From Pseudomonadota bacterium (lineage in GTDB: Bacteria > Pseudomonadota > Alphaproteobacteria > Micavibrionales > UBA2020): a stretch of DNA of 49,116 nt. Shown here in pieces: positions 45,186 through 49,116 of the stretch; the first letter of the stretch is position 1; each line of letters begins with the position of its first letter. The DNA lies in NCBI GenBank assembly GCA_021849295.1, contig JAJZTA010000018.1, positions 1 to 49,116 on the forward strand. Direction: 5' to 3'. A program made the translations under genes and the position numbers. A model generated the notes under the pieces. It was not told the DNA's origin, did not search any database, and saw nothing but the letters and a program-made list of their open reading frames with translations.

Positions 45186-45890
45186 ATGGCTATATTCCAT
45201 CTTCACATTCAGGTGATCAGCCGGAGGAAGGGGCATAGCTCGACCCAGACTTCTGCCCGCCGCACCGGGTCGATCATTCACGACCTTCGCACTGGACGCA
45301 CCCACGATTTTACCGGCAAGGCGGGCGGCACGGTGCGCTCGTTCATTTCTCTGCCGGACGGGGCGGCGGCGGGTTTCCTTGACCGTTCCGTTCTGTGGAA
45401 CTGCGCCGAAGCCGCCGAGAGGCGGTATAACAGTCGCCTTGCCCGCGAGATGGACGTGGCTCTGGCGCACGAGCTGTCCACGGAAGCGCAGGAGCGAACC
45501 TTGCGGCGCATGGCGCAGTTTTTAAACGAGCGTTATAAAGTGGCGGTGGAGGTCTCCATCCATCTGCCCGACCCGATGGCCGATCAAAGAAACGATTACG
45601 CAATTATGATGTTTACGACCCGTGAAGTAACCCCGGAAGGTTTTGGCAAGAAAACCCGTGCCCTTGACCGCAGCGACCAGAGCTTTTCCGAGTTCAAACT
45701 GATCCGCAGGGCATGGGAGATCATCGTTAACAGCGAGCTGGAGGCCGCAGGGCTGAGCGTGCGGATCAGCAGCGAGAGCAACGAAGCCCGCGGCATCGAC
45801 CGTCCACGCGGCGTCCATGAAGGGGCGGGCGCGACGCAGATCAAGCGGCGGAAGGAGCTGCTTCGGAGAGAGAAGACGATAACGGGGTAG
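45186..45890 (+). CDS. degenerate MobA/MobL relaxase homologue
   Basis: 234 residues from the ATG at 45186, with GAAGGAAGG just upstream. It aligns throughout with the N-terminal relaxase domain of the next gene (MAIFHLHIQVISR against MAIYHLHVQVISR). The catalytic signature is lost, however: NRHAHLMW of the intact enzyme is NDYAIMMF here, AAYRTGK is SARRTGS, and HDY is HDF. The frame is intact over its whole length, so it is maintained as a protein. An accessory or DNA-binding role is an inference. The intact relaxase starts 4 bases after its stop. Confidence 0.85.
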   Translation: MAIFHLHIQVISRRKGHSSTQTSARRTGSIIHDLRTGRTHDFTGKAGGTVRSFISLPDGAAAGFLDRSVLWNCAEAAERRYNSRLAREMDVALAHELSTEAQERTLRRMAQFLNERYKVAVEVSIHLPDPMADQRNDYAIMMFTTREVTPEGFGKKTRALDRSDQSFSEFKLIRRAWEIIVNSELEAAGLSVRISSESNEARGIDRPRGVHEGAGATQIKRRKELLRREKTITG

Positions 45891-45894
45891 GGTC

Positions 45895-47394
45895 ATGGCG
45901 ATCTACCATCTCCATGTGCAGGTGATCAGCCGGGGGCAGGGCCGTACCTCAACCTGTTGTGCAGCCTACCGGACAGGGAAGCTTATCCATGACGAGCGCA
46001 ACGGCCTGACCCATGACTACAGGGTCAAGGGCAGGGGGGTGATCGGTTCTTTTATTGAGCTGCCTGCCGGATCTCCGTCGCGGTTCTTTGATACGGCCGG
46101 GCTCTGGAACGGCGCCGAAGCGGCGGCGCGGCAGCAGAACGGCCAGACCGCCCGCGAGGCGGATGTGGCCTTGCCGCACGAATTAACCCCCGCGCAGCAG
46201 GAAAGGACGTTGCGCCGCCTGGCGCAATACCTGGTCGACCGCTACAACGTGGGGGTGGAGGTCTCCATCCACAAGCCGGACAGGCAGGGCGATGGGCGGA
46301 ACCGGCACGCCCACCTGATGTGGACGATGCATGAAATCACGCCGGAGGGGTTCGCCGGGAAGAAAATCGAGATTCTTGACCGCGGGGAGCAGAGGAAGAC
46401 CGAGTTCCTGTTGTTGCGGAAGAAGTGGGAGACCATCGTTAACGACGAGCTGGAGGCGGCGGGGTTCGATGCCCGTGTGAGCTGTGCCAGCAATCAGGCG
46501 CGTAATATTCCTTTGCCGCCGCAGATCCATGAAGGGACTGCCTCCCGTGCCATGCACCGTCAGGGCAAGAAGATCCGCGAGAGCCGGAACGTGGTGGACT
46601 TCAAGGGCAGGGAGACCAACTACGAAAAGATCGATAACGGCGCCAGCCGTGCCGAGTACAACGCCGAGATCATCAGCCTGCAACGGTACAAGGACGTACA
46701 GCAGGAAAATCTGGAGCAGCAGCAGATTGAGCTGCACGAAGAAGAAGTCATCGAGCAGAAGATCGTCGGGCTGGAGGCGAGGGCAGGGGAGCTATACGGA
46801 GATATCGCAGCCTTGCAGGGGATGCTGAATGAGGCTTTGCTCTCCGAAGACCTTATGGCGAAGATCCGTGTTGCCCTTGAAAGGGCGATCACGGCGATAT
46901 TCCACCGCCAGCACGAGACGGAGTATCTGCGGGCGCGGGCGGAGGCCAGGCGGCAGGAAGAGGAGATCGCGCACAAGCAACGGGAGCTGTACCACATCAC
47001 CCGCCGGATCGAGGAGCTGCGGGAGCAGCAGGAGAGGATCGAGGCGCAGGTCGCTGCCAACCGCGAGCTGTTCAGTAAAATCCTGCTGATGCCGGCCATG
47101 CTCAATGGCATACCGGCGTATGTGATCAAGCTGGAGGCTCCGCTCTCGCCGCAGTTTAACGAGGCCAGCTATACGGCTGCGGTGCACAGGCAGAGCAACG
47201 CCGCGCTGGAGAGGGCGGTCAGAGCACCTCCGACAGTGGCGCGGCGGCCAGAGCTGGCGACGGTCGCCCTGCGTCAGGACGTGTTGCAGGTTAAAGAGCT
47301 TCTCTCACGCTCGAAGCAGCGGCCACGTGCGACAGAGAAGGGGAGATATAGCACAGCCGAGATCGGAGCGGCTTTAAACAAGCGCCGCCGCTGA
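45895..47394 (+). CDS. MobA/MobL (MOBQ-type) relaxase
   Basis: 499 residues. The relaxase domain is about 1-220, with AAYRTGKLIHDERNGLTHDY near the N-terminus and the metal-binding RNRHAHLMW (His-x-His) near 137-145. It would nick at oriT and pilot the strand during conjugative mobilisation by a helper system. The C-terminal half (about 250-400) is a long coiled coil (RARAEARRQEEEIAHKQREL). No transfer (type IV secretion) or coupling protein genes are present. It ends about 50 bases before the 27-bp inverted repeat and the second autotransporter. Confidence 0.92.
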   Translation: MAIYHLHVQVISRGQGRTSTCCAAYRTGKLIHDERNGLTHDYRVKGRGVIGSFIELPAGSPSRFFDTAGLWNGAEAAARQQNGQTAREADVALPHELTPAQQERTLRRLAQYLVDRYNVGVEVSIHKPDRQGDGRNRHAHLMWTMHEITPEGFAGKKIEILDRGEQRKTEFLLLRKKWETIVNDELEAAGFDARVSCASNQARNIPLPPQIHEGTASRAMHRQGKKIRESRNVVDFKGRETNYEKIDNGASRAEYNAEIISLQRYKDVQQENLEQQQIELHEEEVIEQKIVGLEARAGELYGDIAALQGMLNEALLSEDLMAKIRVALERAITAIFHRQHETEYLRARAEARRQEEEIAHKQRELYHITRRIEELREQQERIEAQVAANRELFSKILLMPAMLNGIPAYVIKLEAPLSPQFNEASYTAAVHRQSNAALERAVRAPPTVARRPELATVALRQDVLQVKELLSRSKQRPRATEKGRYSTAEIGAALNKRRR

Positions 47395-47447
47395 AATTCC
47401 ACTTATCCCTCTGTCCGAATTTCCTGAGCCAGTTCTGTTTGCCTGTG

Positions 47448-47515
47448 TTGCTTATTCGTGCCATATTTAGTGGATACTTTATCGAAGTTCCACTAAATAT
47501 GGCACGAATAAGCAA
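47448..47515. repeat. 27-bp perfect inverted repeat before second autotransporter
   Basis: Arms 47448-47474 and 47489-47515 are exact complements (core CGTGCCATATTTAGTGGA) with a 14-base loop. The right arm includes the ATG at 47499, and the arm ends 4 bases before the alternative ATG at 47520. It could fold over the start codon, mark an element border, or be a recombination site. Confidence 0.92.
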
Positions 47516-49116
47516 TAAAATGTATTTTCGACGGAGACTCTCTCTCAGTACCGCAATAGTGCTGCCGATGTTTATTGCCTTTTCTTCGGACGCGCTGGCG
47601 CAGTGTGTGTCGTCGGCTGGAACGGTTTCCGTCCCCGCCAACGGCGCGACCGTGACATGTTACGCCGGCCAGACATCGACGACGCAAATTGGCGACGGCA
47701 CCACCAGCGCGACCGTGAACCTGCAGGACAATCATATTCTGAACCCGCCCGCGGCAAGTGCTGAGGGTATTTACCTTCAAAACGCGACTGTCACCTTGGG
47801 CAATGGTGCCGAGATTAGCTCAAGTAAAATCGGTATTGCCGAGCATGGCGCCTCCGCCATCACCCTTGACGTGGGTGCGGAGATCAATGCCGGGACAGTA
47901 GGGATTCAAAACTCTCCTGGAAACTCGCAAAAAGTCACTTTGACATTAGGCTCCAGCGCCAAAATTACTGCCGGAACCTTTGGCGTCCGCGCGAAATATA
48001 CCGACATTTCGATGCAGTCAGGCGCACAGATCAGCGGCACCAATGGGGGTGTATTATTTTCGTACGCACCGCCCAAAACCATCACGCTAGCCGCAGGCGC
48101 AGAGATTTCCAGTACAGGCGGAGACGCGATCTCTGCCCCTAACGGCACGCTCAAATTGACCAATGCCGGTCTTGTGAGCGCCTTCCAGCGTGGCGGTTTT
48201 GGTCGGTGACAACGGCAGCAATACCATCGTCAACAGCGGCGTCATCACGGGGAAAACAGGCATAGAACTGGGCAGCACAGGCAACACATCCGGCAGCATT
48301 ACGACGTCCGGCACGATTACCGGCACGGGCGGCACGGCCATCTCGCTCAACAACTTGAACATAGCGACGCCGATTAACATCAACGGCGGCGCCATCAATG
48401 GCGATGTGACGGACAGCAACCCCTCGGCGGGGTATTCGCCCGTCACCATCGGCGGCAACTTCTCCACCAACGGCAACTTCACCGTTTCGAGCCTTGCCAT
48501 CAATTCCGGCAATACGCTGACGATTTCTTCCGGCAACACGGTTTCGCTGGATACAATGGCCGCCGCGCCGTCCGGCACGCTGCAATTCTCCGTCAACAAC
48601 GCCGCCAGCCACGGCACGCTGAATGTCACCAGTTCCGGCATCAACGTCAACACAAGCAACGTCAGCGTGAAGGTCGGGGCGAGTAGCGGCGGCCTTGCCG
48701 CGGGCAGCTTTTTGATCGGCACCGGCAATGCCGCCGATCCCGTCAACGGCGCGGGGCTTGCGCCGACGACCGTCGCCGACAGCTCCTATCTCTGGAATTT
48801 CGCACTTGAGGACGGCTCGCATGCCGGCGGCACGAGCAATCAGATCGATCTTGTGGCGTCGCAGAACGGCACCATCACCGCTGCCGCAACGCCAAGCACG
48901 GCCGGCGTCGCCGCCGTGCTGCAGGGGCTGACAGGCTCGGGCAATAGCACAATCCAGGCCATGATCGGGGCGCTTTACGCCGCGCCGACCCAGACCGCGC
49001 TCAATAACCTGCTGGAGCTTTTTGAGCCGATCCTCAACGAGGGGGCGATGAAGAGCGCCCTTAATGTCGGCGACAGCACATGGCGCCAGTTTAACAGCCG
49101 CATGAGCGCGCTGGAA
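47499..49116 (+). pseudogene. second autotransporter, frameshifted and cut by window end
   Basis: A paralogue of the gene at 38970. The start is ATG 47499 or 47520 (MYFRRRLSLSTAIVLPMFIA), with a signal peptide ending SDALA. The frame runs to a TGA at 48207-48209. From 48181 a second frame continues the same protein without a stop to the window end (PSSVAVLVGDNGSNTIVNSG, matching the paralogue's DPAATALDVYGKNNAIVNSG). So two bases are missing or one is extra at about 48180. There is no homopolymer there. The passenger is about 107 codons shorter than in the first copy. The barrel lies beyond the window. A sequencing error cannot be excluded. Confidence 0.85.
48865..49116 (+). repeat. near-identical direct repeat, right copy
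   Basis: 252 bases identical but for one position to 40647-40898. It continues to the last base of the window, so the right border is not visible. Confidence 0.95.

Noticed and set aside
44895-45470. Minus-strand frame translating the hairpin array (Gly/Pro/Arg-rich)
   Set aside because: The repeats explain the open frame; no ribosome site and it overlaps the degenerate relaxase gene.

Overview
The window looks like a chromosomal segment of an alphaproteobacterium with moderate-to-high GC. The basis is the lipA-ratA gene pair, the lptD and rhlE sequence types, the Kbl and MCC-type carboxylase genes, and a family of intergenic double-hairpin repeats of the kind common in that class. The exact lineage cannot be read from the window. 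Housekeeping blocks alternate with accessory islands, and the right end carries an integrated plasmid-like unit.

Layout. 1-4.4 kb: the broken start of an IS481-like transposase, four small unrecognised genes, kbl (threonine catabolism) and trhO (tRNA U34 hydroxylation). 4.5-13.8 kb: a signalling island in which two membrane GGDEF-EAL proteins, both with degenerate GGDEF and complete EAL motifs, flank a PAS histidine kinase and two REC-HDOD response regulators. 13.8-19 kb: a low-GC orphan resembling a class III nucleotide cyclase (Pycsar-like), then deoC and a two-domain ALDH16-type aldehyde dehydrogenase, separated by a GIY-YIG gene and a Trypco2-like gene; the latter overlaps the ALDH start. 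Double-hairpin repeats sit just behind the stops of ALDH16, the GIY-YIG gene and deoC here, and of lipA further right. 19-30.3 kb: rhlE, lptD, an unknown membrane/coiled-coil protein, an ACR3 arsenite exporter, ratA, lipA, an MCC-type carboxyltransferase, an AT-rich orphan, and lnt.

30.3-32 kb is an insertion-sequence scar. The tail of an IS5/IS427-like element lies against the end of lnt, a 5'-truncated IS3-family element follows, and that element has cut a BON-type periplasmic protein gene short. Next come a DUF3309 gene, a large class A penicillin-binding protein, and an unusual trio: GNAT-like protein, radical SAM protein with a C-terminal Cys cluster, and a convergent TIGR03032 (DUF4915) propeller protein.

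38.9-49.1 kb holds two closely related autotransporter genes in direct orientation. Between them is a complete mobilisable-plasmid backbone: RepL-like initiator with repeated operator motifs, a large inverted repeat, ParDE toxin-antitoxin, a HTH/coiled-coil protein, a regular array of hairpins with about 30-bp period, and two tandem MobA/MobL relaxase homologues, the first without the catalytic residues. A 252-bp stretch with one mismatch recurs 8,218 bp apart in the two autotransporters, so the unit could integrate or excise by homologous recombination. The second autotransporter has a frameshift and runs off the window. No tRNA, rRNA or CRISPR array was recognised.
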